A stretch of 64,000 nt of DNA from Candidatus Binataceae bacterium (GCA_035308025.1 DATGHL010000004.1:66678-130677), one strand, 5' to 3'; positions 46,187 through 55,296 are shown, counted from the stretch's first letter. The notes: generated by a model not told the origin, from the letters alone. Made by a program: numbers and translations.

Positions 46187-47455
46187 TTAGCCTTTGGGCG
46201 CAGCGCTCGCGAGCGTCGCGTCGCGGACGAGTACCCCGTCGGCGTACAGTTTTTTGATCTGATCGTCGGGCAGATTCAGCAGCTCGTGCAGCACCTGCTC
46301 GTTATCCTCGCCGAGGCGGGCCGTGCGCAGTTCTGTGCGATCGGGCCAGGCCGAGAATTTCACCGGCACCCCGGGGAGCGCCAGTTTGCCGAGCAGCGGG
46401 TCGTCGATCCAGCGCACCGTCTTGCGTTCGTTCAGATGCGGATGATGGACCGCTTCGTTCACCGTGAGGACGGGAGCGCACGGCACCCGCTCCTTGTCTA
46501 GCACCGCAAGCACGTCGTCGCGAGTCTCGAAGCCGCGCATCCAGTCCTCGATGATCACCTTCAACTCGCCGTCATTGTCGCGGCGGCCGCGCGCATTCTT
46601 GAAGCGCGGATCGTCGGCGAGCGCAGGCGTGCCCATCGCGCGGCAGAAGGCGCGCCATTGATGCGGCGTCGGAATCGTCAGGAGAATGAACTGATCGCCC
46701 TTGAAGTGGTAAACGCCGGTGGGGCCGCCATCGGGATGCTGCGAGCCGTTGCGCGTCTTGCGAAATTTCGCGCCACGCAGCGCGACCATCGGCGTGCTGG
46801 CCTCATGCATGTGGAAATAGGTATCGGTCAGCGAAGCGTCAAGGTACTGGCCCTCGCCAGTGCGCTCACGATGAACCAGCGCGAAGCCCACCGCCATCGC
46901 GGCCGCGACGCCGGTCGAGACGTCGCCGATCGCCATCGTGACCAGCGCGGGTGCGCGATCGGCCTCGCCGATCCCGTCTGTGACTCCGGCGTAGGCCTGG
47001 CCGATATAATCATAGCCCGCCTTGTAGGCGAGCGGCCCGGTCTGCCCCGCCATCGAGATTGAGCACATGATGATTTTGGGGTTGACCTTCTTGACATCCT
47101 CATAGGCGAAGCCCAGCCGCTTGATCACACCGGGCGCAAAATTCTCAACGATAACGTCGACCTTCGGGACCATCGACATCACCAGCTCGCGTGCGCCGGG
47201 CTGCTTGAGGTCGATCGCGAAGCTGAGCTTACTGTGGTTGTGCTGTAGATAGTAGGTGCTGGTGCTCGAATCCTTGAACTCGGGCTTGAGCGGCTTGAGG
47301 CCGCCGCCGCGCACACGGTCGCCGGCCGGCGCCAGTTCAAGCTTGATTACCTCAGCGCCCATTTCGGCGAGGATTCGCGTGCAGGTCGGTCCCGCCACGA
47401 ACTGTGTGAAATCCAAAACTCGGTAGCCTTCCAGCATCCGCGGCATTGTCGGCAT
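46187..47455 (-). CDS. CaiB/BaiF family CoA-transferase
   Basis: A 422-residue class III CoA-transferase with the full motif set: MLEGYRVLDFTQFVAGPTCTRILAEMGAEVIKLE, VENFAPGVIKRLGF, and the predicted catalytic Asp near residue 178 in MAIGDVSTGVAAAMAVGFALVHRERTGEGQ. GAGG seven bases before the ATG fixes the start. It is monocistronic and convergent with the lipoprotein gene. It is enclosed by perfect 25-base inverted repeats, which is unusual. The acyl substrate is unknown. Confidence 0.91.
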   Translation of the reverse strand: MPTMPRMLEGYRVLDFTQFVAGPTCTRILAEMGAEVIKLELAPAGDRVRGGGLKPLKPEFKDSSTSTYYLQHNHSKLSFAIDLKQPGARELVMSMVPKVDVIVENFAPGVIKRLGFAYEDVKKVNPKIIMCSISMAGQTGPLAYKAGYDYIGQAYAGVTDGIGEADRAPALVTMAIGDVSTGVAAAMAVGFALVHRERTGEGQYLDASLTDTYFHMHEASTPMVALRGAKFRKTRNGSQHPDGGPTGVYHFKGDQFILLTIPTPHQWRAFCRAMGTPALADDPRFKNARGRRDNDGELKVIIEDWMRGFETRDDVLAVLDKERVPCAPVLTVNEAVHHPHLNERKTVRWIDDPLLGKLALPGVPVKFSAWPDRTELRTARLGEDNEQVLHELLNLPDDQIKKLYADGVLVRDATLASAAPKG

Positions 47456-47582
47456 GATCAAACCTCACAAGAGCAAGAAATTGGCGCACTCGAACTTATC
47501 CGCACGGTACAAAATGGCGCGGCAATTGTCCAATCGGGTGTAGCCGCGCGCCACTGGGCCTTCGGCGTGGCGAGGAGGTTGG

Positions 47583-47607
47583 GCGAGAGCGCGACAACGG
47601 AGCGCGG
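47583..47607. repeat. Right 25-bp inverted repeat around the CoA-transferase gene
   Basis: GCGAGAGCGCGACAACGGAG and the next five bases (CGCGG) are the exact reverse complement of 46144-46168. It lies in the 176-base gap between galU and the CoA-transferase start, which also holds a GC-rich stem (GGCGCGGC, 47516-47523, with GCCGCGCGCC, 47543-47552). Confidence 0.8.
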
Positions 47608-47631
47608 ACTCTTCGTGCGTTGAAAAAATCG

Positions 47632-48498
47632 CTAGAGCTTGAGCGTCGAGCGGAGCCAGGTGCGCAGGCCGTCAGCCAATTCAGGTCGTTTCAGACCGAA
47701 GCCAATTTGCGCGGTGAGGAAGCCGACGCGATCGCCGAGGTCGTAGCGGACGCCCGCGAATTCATAGCCGTAGAGCTTCCGTCGTTGCGCAAGCGCCAGC
47801 AAACCATCGGTGAGCTGGATTTCGCCGCCCGCGCCCGGTGTGACGCGCGCCAGCAACTCGAAAATCTCGGGCGTTAGAACGTAGCGGCCCATGATCGCGA
47901 ACTCGCTGGGGGCTTTTTCGATCGGCGGCTTCTCGACCATTCCGGTGAGTTCGTAGAGGCGCGGGCCGGCCGGCCGCACCGCGACGATCCCGTACTTGGG
48001 GATCTCGGTGCGCGGCACGCGCATCAGGGCGACGATCGGCGCGTCAGCCGCTTCGGCGGCGTCGAGTAACTGGCGCAGGCAGGGCCGCTCGCAGTCAAAA
48101 ATATCGTCGGGCAGGATCACCGCGAAGGGTTCATCGCCGACCGCGTCGCGCGCCTGCAAAACCGCGTGCCCCAGACCCAGCGGCTCGTTCTGCCAGGCAG
48201 TAGTGAAATGCGCCAGCCGGTTCATCTGGCGGGCGCTTTCGAGCAGTTCGCGCTTGCCGCGCTGTTCGAGGTAGCGCTCGAGTGCCGGTGCGGGCTGAAA
48301 ATGTTCGAGCAGCGCCTCCTTGCCCGGGCCGAGCAGCAGCACGATCTCCTCGATGCCCGAGGCGACCGCCTCCTCGACGACCATCTGGATCGCCGGCTTA
48401 TCGACGACCGGCAGAATTTCTTTGGGAATCACCTTGGACGCCGGCAGCATCCGCGTGCCCAACCCCGCCGCCACGACTACCGCCTTGCGCACCTTCAT
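47632..48498 (-). CDS. galU: UTP--glucose-1-phosphate uridylyltransferase
   Basis: A 288-residue nucleotidyltransferase. VRKAVVVAAGLGTRMLPASKVIPKEILPVVDKPAIQMVVEEAV gives the nucleotide-binding loop, and QNEPLGLGHAVLQA, VILPDDIF and GMVEKPP are typical of GalU. It produces UDP-glucose for envelope polysaccharides and trehalose or glycogen-related pathways. Transcribed towards the CoA-transferase gene with a repeat-containing gap between them. Confidence 0.94.
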   Translation of the reverse strand: MKVRKAVVVAAGLGTRMLPASKVIPKEILPVVDKPAIQMVVEEAVASGIEEIVLLLGPGKEALLEHFQPAPALERYLEQRGKRELLESARQMNRLAHFTTAWQNEPLGLGHAVLQARDAVGDEPFAVILPDDIFDCERPCLRQLLDAAEAADAPIVALMRVPRTEIPKYGIVAVRPAGPRLYELTGMVEKPPIEKAPSEFAIMGRYVLTPEIFELLARVTPGAGGEIQLTDGLLALAQRRKLYGYEFAGVRYDLGDRVGFLTAQIGFGLKRPELADGLRTWLRSTLKL

Positions 48499-48581
48499 GA
48501 TTTCAGGATGGCGGGACGACAGCCGTCAGGCAAGGTCCGCCGTCAGGCAAGTCGAAACCGCGCGAAGAATTCAGTCAGGCG

Positions 48582-48950
48582 TTAGCGCGGCGAACCGGCG
48601 CGTTCGCGCGCTTCCTGCGCGGACTTGCAACCGATGCAGAGCGTAGTGACCGGACGCGCCTTGAGCCGCGCGAGGCCGATTTCGTTGCCGCACTCCTCGC
48701 AGCGGCCGTAGGCGCCACTGTCGAGCCGCGCGAAAGCTTCATCGATTTTCGAGAGCAATTTGCGCTCGCGATCGCGGAAGCGCAGGCTCAGGTTGCGATC
48801 GGCTTCATGAGTCGCGCGATCGGCCGGATCCGCAAAGACTTCGTCGCTTTTCTGGTTCATCGAGCCGAGCGCGCGTTCGGCCTCGTCGACCAGAACGCGC
48901 TTGCGCTCCTCGAGCAGCCGCCGAAACTGGTTAATCTCCCGCGTCCTCAT
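48582..48950 (-). CDS. TraR/DksA family zinc-finger protein
   Basis: A 122-residue protein: a coiled-coil pair (FRRLLEERKRVLVDEAERALG...RERKLLSKIDEAFARLDSGAYG) and a C4 zinc finger (CEECGNEIGLARLKARPVTTLCIGC). It should insert into the RNA polymerase secondary channel. The coiled-coil tip reads DPADRATHEAD, with acidic residues as in DksA. It is divergent from larC and follows no obvious operon partner. Whether it responds to ppGpp cannot be told. Confidence 0.88.
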   Translation of the reverse strand: MRTREINQFRRLLEERKRVLVDEAERALGSMNQKSDEVFADPADRATHEADRNLSLRFRDRERKLLSKIDEAFARLDSGAYGRCEECGNEIGLARLKARPVTTLCIGCKSAQEARERAGSPR

Positions 48951-49079
48951 TTTTCTCGACAGGGTGTGTGCTTAACCATCTTTTATTCTTTCAGGCTAGC
49001 CTGCCCGTTCCATCGCGCCCCTCGGGCGACTCGAACAATCTTTGATAGTAGAATCGGCTGCCTGCTAAGTAAATCAATA

Positions 49080-50252
49080 ATGAAGACGGTTTATCTCGAC
49101 GCCTTTTCCGGACTGAGCGGCGACATGATCACCGGCGCCCTGCTCGACGCCGGCGCACCTTTCGCCGAGCTCGAGACCGTGATCGCGACGCTCGGTCTGA
49201 GCGGCTATCGGCTCGTTATCCGCTCCAAAACCGCCAGCGGGATCGTCGCGACGAAGTTCGAGGTCGAGGTCTCGACGCCGCAGCCAGAGCGTCACCTCGG
49301 CGAGATCGTTGCGATGATCCGGCGCGGCGCGCTGACACCGGCCGCCGCCAACAACGCGATCGCGATCTTCGAAGCGCTCGCGGCGGCCGAGGCGCGGGTC
49401 CATCGCACGACGCCCGAGCAGGTGCACTTTCACGAGGTCGGCGCGGTCGATTCGATCATCGACGTGGTCGCGGCGGCGTGGGGCTTCGATCAGCTCGGGG
49501 TCGGCACGCTCTTGGTCGGGCCGCTACCGCTGGGTAAGGGTTTCACCCGCTCGCGTCACGGCATCATTCCGGTGCCGCCGCCGGCGACCATGGAATTGCT
49601 GACGGGCTTTCCGGTCCGGCTGGGTGACGGCGAGTCCGAGATGGTCACGCCGACCGGCGCCGCGATCGTGAAGGCGCTCGCACAGCCGGCGCCGGCGTCT
49701 CTCGACTTCGCGATCGGCCGGATTGCCTATGGCGCCGGCACGAAGGATTTCACCGACCGTCCGAATCTGCTGCGTCTCATTCTCGGCGATGAAGTGCAGC
49801 GCTTCGCAACCAACGAGCTAATCGAGATTGCGGCGAATATCGACGACCTTAATCCGCAGATCTACGACCACGTCAGCAGCCGGCTCTTTGCGGCGGGCGC
49901 GCGCGACGTGACAATCACGCCGACAATCATGAAAAAGGGGCGGCCCGGGATAACGCTTATGGTGCTGGCGGAGGCACCGGCGCGCGAGCGGATCGCGGGA
50001 ATCCTGTTCGCCGAAACTTCGACGATCGGCATCCGCTTTCATCCCGTGAGCCGTCTCAAGCTCGCACGGCGGCTAATCGAGGTCGAGACGCGCTTCGGCG
50101 TTATTCACGTGAAGGTCTCGGGAGACGCCGCGCGGCCCGCCAACCTTGCGCCGGAATACGAAGATTGCCGGCAGGCGGCCCTGACGCACGCGGCTCCGCT
50201 CAAGCTGGTGATCGAGGAAGCGGCGGCGGCGGCGCGGCGCATGCTATCCTGA
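49080..50252 (+). CDS. larC: Nickel pincer cofactor biosynthesis protein LarC
   Basis: A 390-residue protein. The start MKTVYLDAFSGLSGDMITGALLDAGA, the HFHEVGAVDSIIDVVAAAWG motif and the C-terminal metal-insertion domain (IAANIDDLNPQIYDHVSSRLFAAGARDVTITP) are characteristic. LarC inserts nickel into the pyridinium dithiocarboxylate made by LarB and LarE, to activate lactate racemase and related LarA-type enzymes. None of larA, larB or larE is in the window. The frame is open for 91 codons upstream without homology. queE follows after four bases. Confidence 0.92.
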   Translation: MKTVYLDAFSGLSGDMITGALLDAGAPFAELETVIATLGLSGYRLVIRSKTASGIVATKFEVEVSTPQPERHLGEIVAMIRRGALTPAAANNAIAIFEALAAAEARVHRTTPEQVHFHEVGAVDSIIDVVAAAWGFDQLGVGTLLVGPLPLGKGFTRSRHGIIPVPPPATMELLTGFPVRLGDGESEMVTPTGAAIVKALAQPAPASLDFAIGRIAYGAGTKDFTDRPNLLRLILGDEVQRFATNELIEIAANIDDLNPQIYDHVSSRLFAAGARDVTITPTIMKKGRPGITLMVLAEAPARERIAGILFAETSTIGIRFHPVSRLKLARRLIEVETRFGVIHVKVSGDAARPANLAPEYEDCRQAALTHAAPLKLVIEEAAAAARRMLS

Positions 50253-50256
50253 CGCG

Positions 50257-50907
50257 GTGTCTGATCGCCTGCGCGTTAACGAGATTTTCTACAGTATCCA
50301 GGGGGAATCCACTCGGGTCGGGCGGCCGTGCGTTTTCGTCCGGCTCACCGGATGCAACCTGCGTTGCGTCTGGTGCGATACCGAATATGCCTTTTACGAT
50401 GGCCGGCAGATGGCGATCGCGGAGATCGTTGATCAGGTCCGCAGCTATGGCTGCGAACTCGTTGAGGTTACCGGCGGTGAGCCGATGCTGCAAAAAGGCA
50501 TCCACGCGCTTTTGCGCGCGCTGCTGGATGATAACCGCACGGTGATGATCGAGACCTCAGGCGAGCGCGATTTGAGCGGCGTCGATCAGCGCATAATCAA
50601 GATCATGGACCTGAAATGTCCGGGCAGCGGCGAACTCGCGCGCAATCGCTGGAGCAATCTCGATTGCCTGACGCCGCGCGACGAAGTGAAATTCGTGCTC
50701 GCCGATCGTCGCGACTACGAATGGGCGCGCGCGGTCATCGCCGAACGCGGGATCGCCGCGCGCGTCAACGCGATCCTCATGAGCCCGGTCTTTGGCCTGT
50801 TAAAGCCTGCGACGCTCGCGTCCTGGATTCTGGAGGATCGCATCCCGGTAACGATGCAGCTCCAGATGCACAAGCAGATCTGGGATCCGTCGGCTCGTGG
50901 CGTTTAG
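50257..50907 (+). CDS. queE: 7-carboxy-7-deazaguanine synthase
   Basis: A 216-residue radical SAM enzyme. The [4Fe-4S] cysteines are Cys33, Cys37 and Cys40 in TGCNLRCVWCDT, and FYSIQGEST at the N-terminus and EVTGGEPMLQ are typical QueE motifs. It converts carboxytetrahydropterin to CDG in queuosine synthesis. The short size fits the family. It starts with GTG just after larC. Other queuosine genes are not in the window. Confidence 0.93.
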   Translation: MSDRLRVNEIFYSIQGESTRVGRPCVFVRLTGCNLRCVWCDTEYAFYDGRQMAIAEIVDQVRSYGCELVEVTGGEPMLQKGIHALLRALLDDNRTVMIETSGERDLSGVDQRIIKIMDLKCPGSGELARNRWSNLDCLTPRDEVKFVLADRRDYEWARAVIAERGIAARVNAILMSPVFGLLKPATLASWILEDRIPVTMQLQMHKQIWDPSARGV

Positions 50908-50955
50908 TTGTTGAGACACTTGATCGAACGGGGTTATCGGCTAGGCTTTCCACGC

Positions 50956-51279
50956 ATGCCCGCACCGTTGATCAGCGACATTCTGAGCGACCTGCTGGAA
51001 GAGATCGTCTATCTGTTGCAGGGCAGCGGGGCCGAGCCGCTCGAGCAGCAGTTGCGCGCACTGCGTATAGAGTCGGTCTGCGATTGCGGCGACGAGAATT
51101 GCGCGAGCTTCGCTACTGCCGCGGAAGTGAAGGTCGCGCGGGTGGTCGAGTTGCAACCAATCGAGGGTCATCTTATCCTCGATCTGAACGACGTCGACGA
51201 AATCTGCTTTATCGAGGTCCTCGGCCGTAACGACGTCAGGTACCTGCTCGAAGAGCATTACGAGCCGCCGACCACCTAA
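50956..51279 (+). CDS. Small acidic protein with a CDCGDENC motif
   Basis: I do not recognise the family. The 107-residue protein has an acidic N-terminal helix (LISDILSDLLEEIVYLLQG), then a Cys-rich turn CDCGDENCASF near residues 49-58 that may bind metal, followed by alternating beta-strand-like segments rich in Asp and Glu. The chosen ATG follows the QueE stop by 48 bases; a TTG immediately after the QueE stop is the alternative. Its stop abuts the stop of the convergent DHH phosphoesterase gene with no base between. Confidence 0.6.
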   Translation: MPAPLISDILSDLLEEIVYLLQGSGAEPLEQQLRALRIESVCDCGDENCASFATAAEVKVARVVELQPIEGHLILDLNDVDEICFIEVLGRNDVRYLLEEHYEPPTT

Positions 51280-52260
51280 CTATTTGTCCGCGCTCCCAAG
51301 CGCCCGGCCGAGCAGCTCAGCCAGACGCTCGGCAGGAGCTAGCTTGACGTCGTTGACCGCGAACCCGGCTGCCGCAGCGTGACCGCCGCCGCCAAAATGA
51401 TGCGCCAGTTCGGACAAATCAACTTCGCAATCGGTGCTGCGCCGCAAACTCACCCCGAGACTGCGCAAGTCGAACAACGCGATGACCGTATGATGCTGTT
51501 CCTCGTATAGTTTTGCCGCGACTTCGCTGCTATAGCCGATGCAACATGCGCTGCGCAGCCTGAGTCCATTGCCGAGCGCCCGCTCGACCATCGTGGTGCG
51601 CGCGATTTCGAGGCTCCGCGCCATAGCGGCGCGTCCGGCTTCGAGCGCGGTCTTTAACCGCCGGCTCATCACCGGTCCGTCGAGTCGGATAATCTCTCGA
51701 TACGACTCGATTCCGCCGAGCGTCTGCACGGCGACCGCCCAGTCTTCCGATCCGGGAATCTGATGGACCCAGCGATCGTGATCGTCGGCCAAGGCCGCAA
51801 AGGGAGCAAAGCTCGACCCGCGCTGCAAGCGCTCAGTATTGGCCGAGTCGACTGCATTCTGCCGGAGATAGTCGAAAGTCAGGCGCGCAGCAGAGTATTG
51901 CTCGGTCAGGACGCGGCCCGCGAACGGCACGTCAAATTCCTGCGCGTCGCCACGAGAAACCGCGGTGCGATGATGGTCGATCCAGAAGATCCGCGTGCCG
52001 TCCTGTGTCAGGCGCCGCAGATGGTCGGCGGTGTCGTGCGAGGTCCACGACAGGTCGGTTATCCACAGCTCGTCGAGCTTGTTCCCGCTCTTGGGCCGCA
52101 CGTTTTGAATCACGCGGTCGCTGTCACCATTGGCAGCTAGTGTCAGATGAACCCGATCAGCAGCATAAAAGCGCTTAATCGCCGCAGCCGCCACGACGCC
52201 ATCGAGGCAGGACGGGCCGTGGCTGATGATCTGGACGTTGAGCGCGTCGGATTTGGGCAT
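51280..52260 (-). CDS. DHH-family phosphoesterase
   Basis: A 326-residue protein of the DHH/DHHA1 type. Visible motifs are ISHGPSCLDGVVAAAAIKRFY (the first motif, with CLDG where many have DPDG), WITDLSW, IDHHRTAV (the DHH box) and HFGGGGHAAAAGF (the DHHA1 GGGH loop). Family members hydrolyse oligoribonucleotides, cyclic di-AMP or linear dinucleotides, or ssDNA. No ligand domain (CBS, PAS) is present, so a nanoRNase or dinucleotide phosphodiesterase is the most economical guess. Confidence 0.83.
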   Translation of the reverse strand: MPKSDALNVQIISHGPSCLDGVVAAAAIKRFYAADRVHLTLAANGDSDRVIQNVRPKSGNKLDELWITDLSWTSHDTADHLRRLTQDGTRIFWIDHHRTAVSRGDAQEFDVPFAGRVLTEQYSAARLTFDYLRQNAVDSANTERLQRGSSFAPFAALADDHDRWVHQIPGSEDWAVAVQTLGGIESYREIIRLDGPVMSRRLKTALEAGRAAMARSLEIARTTMVERALGNGLRLRSACCIGYSSEVAAKLYEEQHHTVIALFDLRSLGVSLRRSTDCEVDLSELAHHFGGGGHAAAAGFAVNDVKLAPAERLAELLGRALGSADK

Positions 52261-52361
52261 AGCCCTTCAGTCTATGGCATCGCGGCCAGCCGCGCGAACT
52301 GCGATGAACATATGCGGGCTGGCGTGCTAGATTCTGACCGCTAACTTGCGGACATAGCCTA

Positions 52362-53756
52362 TTGGAACCAACAATCGTCGAGCGTGCGGATCATCCGATT
52401 TCGCGCCGGGATATCGATCCCAACGTGCTCAAGGTGCTCTATCGCCTGATTGGCGCGGGACATCGCGCCTACCTGGTCGGAGGTGGGGTGCGTGATCTGA
52501 TGGTCGGACGCCAGCCCAAGGACTTCGACGTCGCGACCTCTGCGCATCCTAATCAAGTGCGCGAGCTATTCCGCAACTCGCGCCTGATTGGGCGCCGCTT
52601 TCGTCTGGTGCACGTCTTCTTCGGACCAAACAATCTCGAGGTCGCGACCTTTCGCCGCCGGAGCGACGAACTGGTTGATAGCGGCGACCCGTTGATTCGC
52701 CACGACAACAGCTTTGGCACCGCCGAGGAGGACGCCTTCCGCCGCGATTTCACGATCAACGGCCTCTTCTATGACCCGGGCTCATTTCAGGTAATCGATT
52801 ACGTCGAGGGAGTGGCCGATCTGCGCGCCCGCCTGATTCGCGCGATCGGGGATCCGGAGTTGCGGATGCGCGAGGATCCGGTGCGGATGATTCGGGCAGT
52901 GCGCTTCGCGGTCAAACTGGGCTTTGCGATCGAACCTGCCACGCGCGCTGCGATCGAGCAAAATCGCTGTGATCTCGCCAAGGCCTCGATCCCGCGCCTG
53001 GTCGAGGAGACCTATCGCACGCTGTCGATTCCACAGGCCGACAGCGCTCTCGTTCTGCTGCATCAGCTAGGGTTGCTCGAGCTGCTGCTGCCATTCCTGG
53101 CGCAGGAGCTCTATGGCCAATGGCTGGCCGACGCGCCGGTCGTGCGGAATCTCGCCGCGATGGGTCAGGCGATGGCGGGCCAGGGGGCGGCGGAGTCTGC
53201 GACACGCGGCCAAGGTCAAGAGCCACAAGAGTTTTCGCGGCCGTTCATCCTCGCCCTACTCTTCGCCGATTTTCATCTGACGCGGCCACGCAATCAGACC
53301 CGCGAGGAACTCGCGGCCCTGGTGGCAGCTCTGCGAGCGCGCGGCTACTCGAAGGCGGACACGGAGCAGATGCGCCTACTGCTCGACGCCCTGACGCATA
53401 TCACTACGCGATCGCGGACGCTGCGGCGGATCATGCGACGGCCCTACTTTGCCGATGCGCGCCGGCTCTTCGAGTTGATCGCGCCCGCCGCGGTGAGTGA
53501 TCCGGTCGCGCTCGAGGATTTTCTCGCGGGGCCGCCGCGAGCTGCAACCGCGACAGCGCCGCCTGCGCGCGGGCGTCGACGCCGGCGGCGGCGTGGCGGA
53601 CGCGGGCGGCGTCCCAAACCTATGATCCTGGCAACGTCCACGATCGCGGCTGCGCCCGATGGCGAGAGTCCCGGCGCGATCGCAACGATCGATAACACCG
53701 CAGGCGCTGCGGCCTCAGCGGAAACGATCCCAGTCAAAATCACCGAGGGCGAGTAG
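52362..53756 (+). CDS. pcnB: Poly(A) polymerase PcnB
   Basis: A 464-residue class II nucleotidyltransferase. The catalytic Asp54 and Asp56 are in PKDFDVAT. The LIGRRFRLVHVFFG stretch (75-88) is the PAP I signature that separates it from CCA enzymes. RRDFTINGLFYDP and the RNA-binding helices follow. The last 60 residues are low-complexity with an Arg/Gly cluster (RGRRRRRRRGGRGRRPK) likely to bind RNA. The gene starts at TTG: no ATG or GTG is available upstream of the conserved N-terminus. Residues 274-286 are encoded by a dispersed repeat. PcnB adds 3' tails that mark RNA for decay. Confidence 0.92.
   Translation: MEPTIVERADHPISRRDIDPNVLKVLYRLIGAGHRAYLVGGGVRDLMVGRQPKDFDVATSAHPNQVRELFRNSRLIGRRFRLVHVFFGPNNLEVATFRRRSDELVDSGDPLIRHDNSFGTAEEDAFRRDFTINGLFYDPGSFQVIDYVEGVADLRARLIRAIGDPELRMREDPVRMIRAVRFAVKLGFAIEPATRAAIEQNRCDLAKASIPRLVEETYRTLSIPQADSALVLLHQLGLLELLLPFLAQELYGQWLADAPVVRNLAAMGQAMAGQGAAESATRGQGQEPQEFSRPFILALLFADFHLTRPRNQTREELAALVAALRARGYSKADTEQMRLLLDALTHITTRSRTLRRIMRRPYFADARRLFELIAPAAVSDPVALEDFLAGPPRAATATAPPARGRRRRRRRGGRGRRPKPMILATSTIAAAPDGESPGAIATIDNTAGAAASAETIPVKITEGE
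53181..53218. repeat. Dispersed 38-bp repeat, copy A, in frame within pcnB
   Basis: The sequence beginning CAGGGGGCGGCGGAGTCTGC is matched in reverse orientation at 61112-61149 with a single A/G difference over 38 bases. It encodes QGAAESATRGQGQ-like residues of PcnB and keeps the frame. The chance of such a match between unrelated positions is negligible. Confidence 0.85.
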
Positions 53757-53902
53757 GCGTCCCCGCTCGCGAACGCGTGTGTCGCGCGGCTTGTCGCCCC
53801 TTTTGCCTTCCATTAACTTGATGTTCTCACAACTCTGCGGCGCAACGGGAACGAGACTCCCGGCGCCCGACGCGCATTATCGCAGGAAAACGAGGTTGTA
53901 TT

Positions 53903-54829
53903 GTGGCTGCCAACGGCCTTCGCACTGACAAAATCTGGATGGACGGCGCAATGGTTCCTTTCGAGGAAGCCAACATCCATGTTCTCAGCCACAGCCTGCA
54001 CTATGGGCTTGCCGCCTTCGAGGGGATGCGCTGCTACCGCTGTGACGACGGCCGCTCGGCGATTTTCCGCGCGCGCGAGCATATCCGCCGCCTCTTCGAT
54101 TCGGCGCACATCGTCGAAATGAAGCTGCCCTTCTCGCCCGAAGAGGTGCTCAAGGCCTGCGCCGATACCGTGCGCGTGAATCAGCTCGAGGAGTGCTACG
54201 TCCGTCCTATCGCGTTTTACGGCGAAGGGGAGATGGGCTTGTCGGCGCGGGGGAACCAGGTTCGGCTCGCGATCGCGGCGTGGCCGTGGGGCGCCTATCT
54301 CGGCGCCGACGGCGCAAGCAAGGGCGTGCGGCTCAAGACTTCATCCTTCACGCGCTATCATCATAATTCGCTGCCGCCCAACGCTAAGCTTTCCGGGCCG
54401 TACGTGAATTCGATTCTGGCGGGCTACGAGGCGCGTCGCCACGGTTATGACGAGGCCCTGCTGCTCGACGTGACCGGCTTCGTCGCCGAAGGCAGCGGCG
54501 AGAATTTCTTCATCGTGCGCGACGGCGTGGTAAAAACGCCGCCGGTGACGTCGAGCCTACCGGGTATCACGCGCGACTCCGTGATCCGCATCCTGGCCGA
54601 CGCGAATATCCCGGTAACCGAGCAGCTCTTTCCGCGTGACGCGGTCTATATCGCCGACGAAGCCTTCATGACCGGCACCGCGGCAGAGGTCACGCCGGTG
54701 CGCGAGCTCGATGATCGGCAAATCGGCGAGGGTAAGCCCGGCCCGGTCACGCGCAAGGTGATGGAGATCTTCGGGGCCGCGCTCCATGGCCGCGACGCGC
54801 GCTACAGCTCCTGGCTCTATCACGTTTGA
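53903..54829 (+). CDS. ilvE: Branched-chain amino acid aminotransferase
   Basis: A 308-residue class IV PLP enzyme. The Schiff-base lysine is predicted to be Lys162 in NSLPPNAKLSGPYVNSILAGYEA, followed by GYDEALLLDVTGFVAEGSGENFFIV and the phosphate-binding TSSLPGITRDSVI. HSLHYGLAAFEGMRCY is the N-terminal signature. It transaminates Ile, Leu and Val. Start is GTG 146 bases after pcnB; that gap shows no gene. The gene is monocistronic and faces a Nudix gene. Confidence 0.93.
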   Translation: MAANGLRTDKIWMDGAMVPFEEANIHVLSHSLHYGLAAFEGMRCYRCDDGRSAIFRAREHIRRLFDSAHIVEMKLPFSPEEVLKACADTVRVNQLEECYVRPIAFYGEGEMGLSARGNQVRLAIAAWPWGAYLGADGASKGVRLKTSSFTRYHHNSLPPNAKLSGPYVNSILAGYEARRHGYDEALLLDVTGFVAEGSGENFFIVRDGVVKTPPVTSSLPGITRDSVIRILADANIPVTEQLFPRDAVYIADEAFMTGTAAEVTPVRELDDRQIGEGKPGPVTRKVMEIFGAALHGRDARYSSWLYHV

Positions 54830-54867
54830 ATGGCGTCGATAGCGATTGGCGCCGCGAGCGGTCGCAA

Positions 54868-55296
54868 TCACCTGCGCCAAGGCTCCGGGAGCTTACCGGT
54901 TCTGATGAAGCGCAGATAGTCGGCAAGGATTTCCGCGTGATCGAAGGCCAACGGCGCGGGCGGCGCCGCAGGTGAAAACAGCCGCGCCGACTTCGCGTCG
55001 TCGGCGCCGCGAGGCTCGCCCTTACCCCGCCCGATATAGACGACGGTAATCGTCTGGCCGCGCGGATCACGATCGGGCCGCGAATAGACTCCGAGCAGCG
55101 CCCGCAATTCCACTTCGAGTGAAATCTCCTCGCGCGCTTCGCGGATCGCGGCGGCCTCGACGGTCTCGCCGAATTCGACAAAACCGCCGGGGAAGGCCCA
55201 GCCGTGCGGGATATTCTTGCGCTCGATAAACACGATCGTGTCGCCGACTTCGGCGATCACGTCGGCGGCAATCGGGGGACAAACCGGCTTGGGCAT
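54868..55296 (-). CDS. Nudix hydrolase
   Basis: A 142-residue protein with the Nudix box GGFVEFGETVEAAAIREAREEISLEV; the last Gly of the consensus (EExGU) is Ser, which is tolerated in the family. It hydrolyses a nucleoside diphosphate linked to another group; HGWAFPGGFVEFGE and TITVVYIGRG resemble ADP-ribose or NADH-type members. The start was chosen at the ATG with TTGGAG upstream. Confidence 0.86.
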   Translation of the reverse strand: MPKPVCPPIAADVIAEVGDTIVFIERKNIPHGWAFPGGFVEFGETVEAAAIREAREEISLEVELRALLGVYSRPDRDPRGQTITVVYIGRGKGEPRGADDAKSARLFSPAAPPAPLAFDHAEILADYLRFIRTGKLPEPWRR

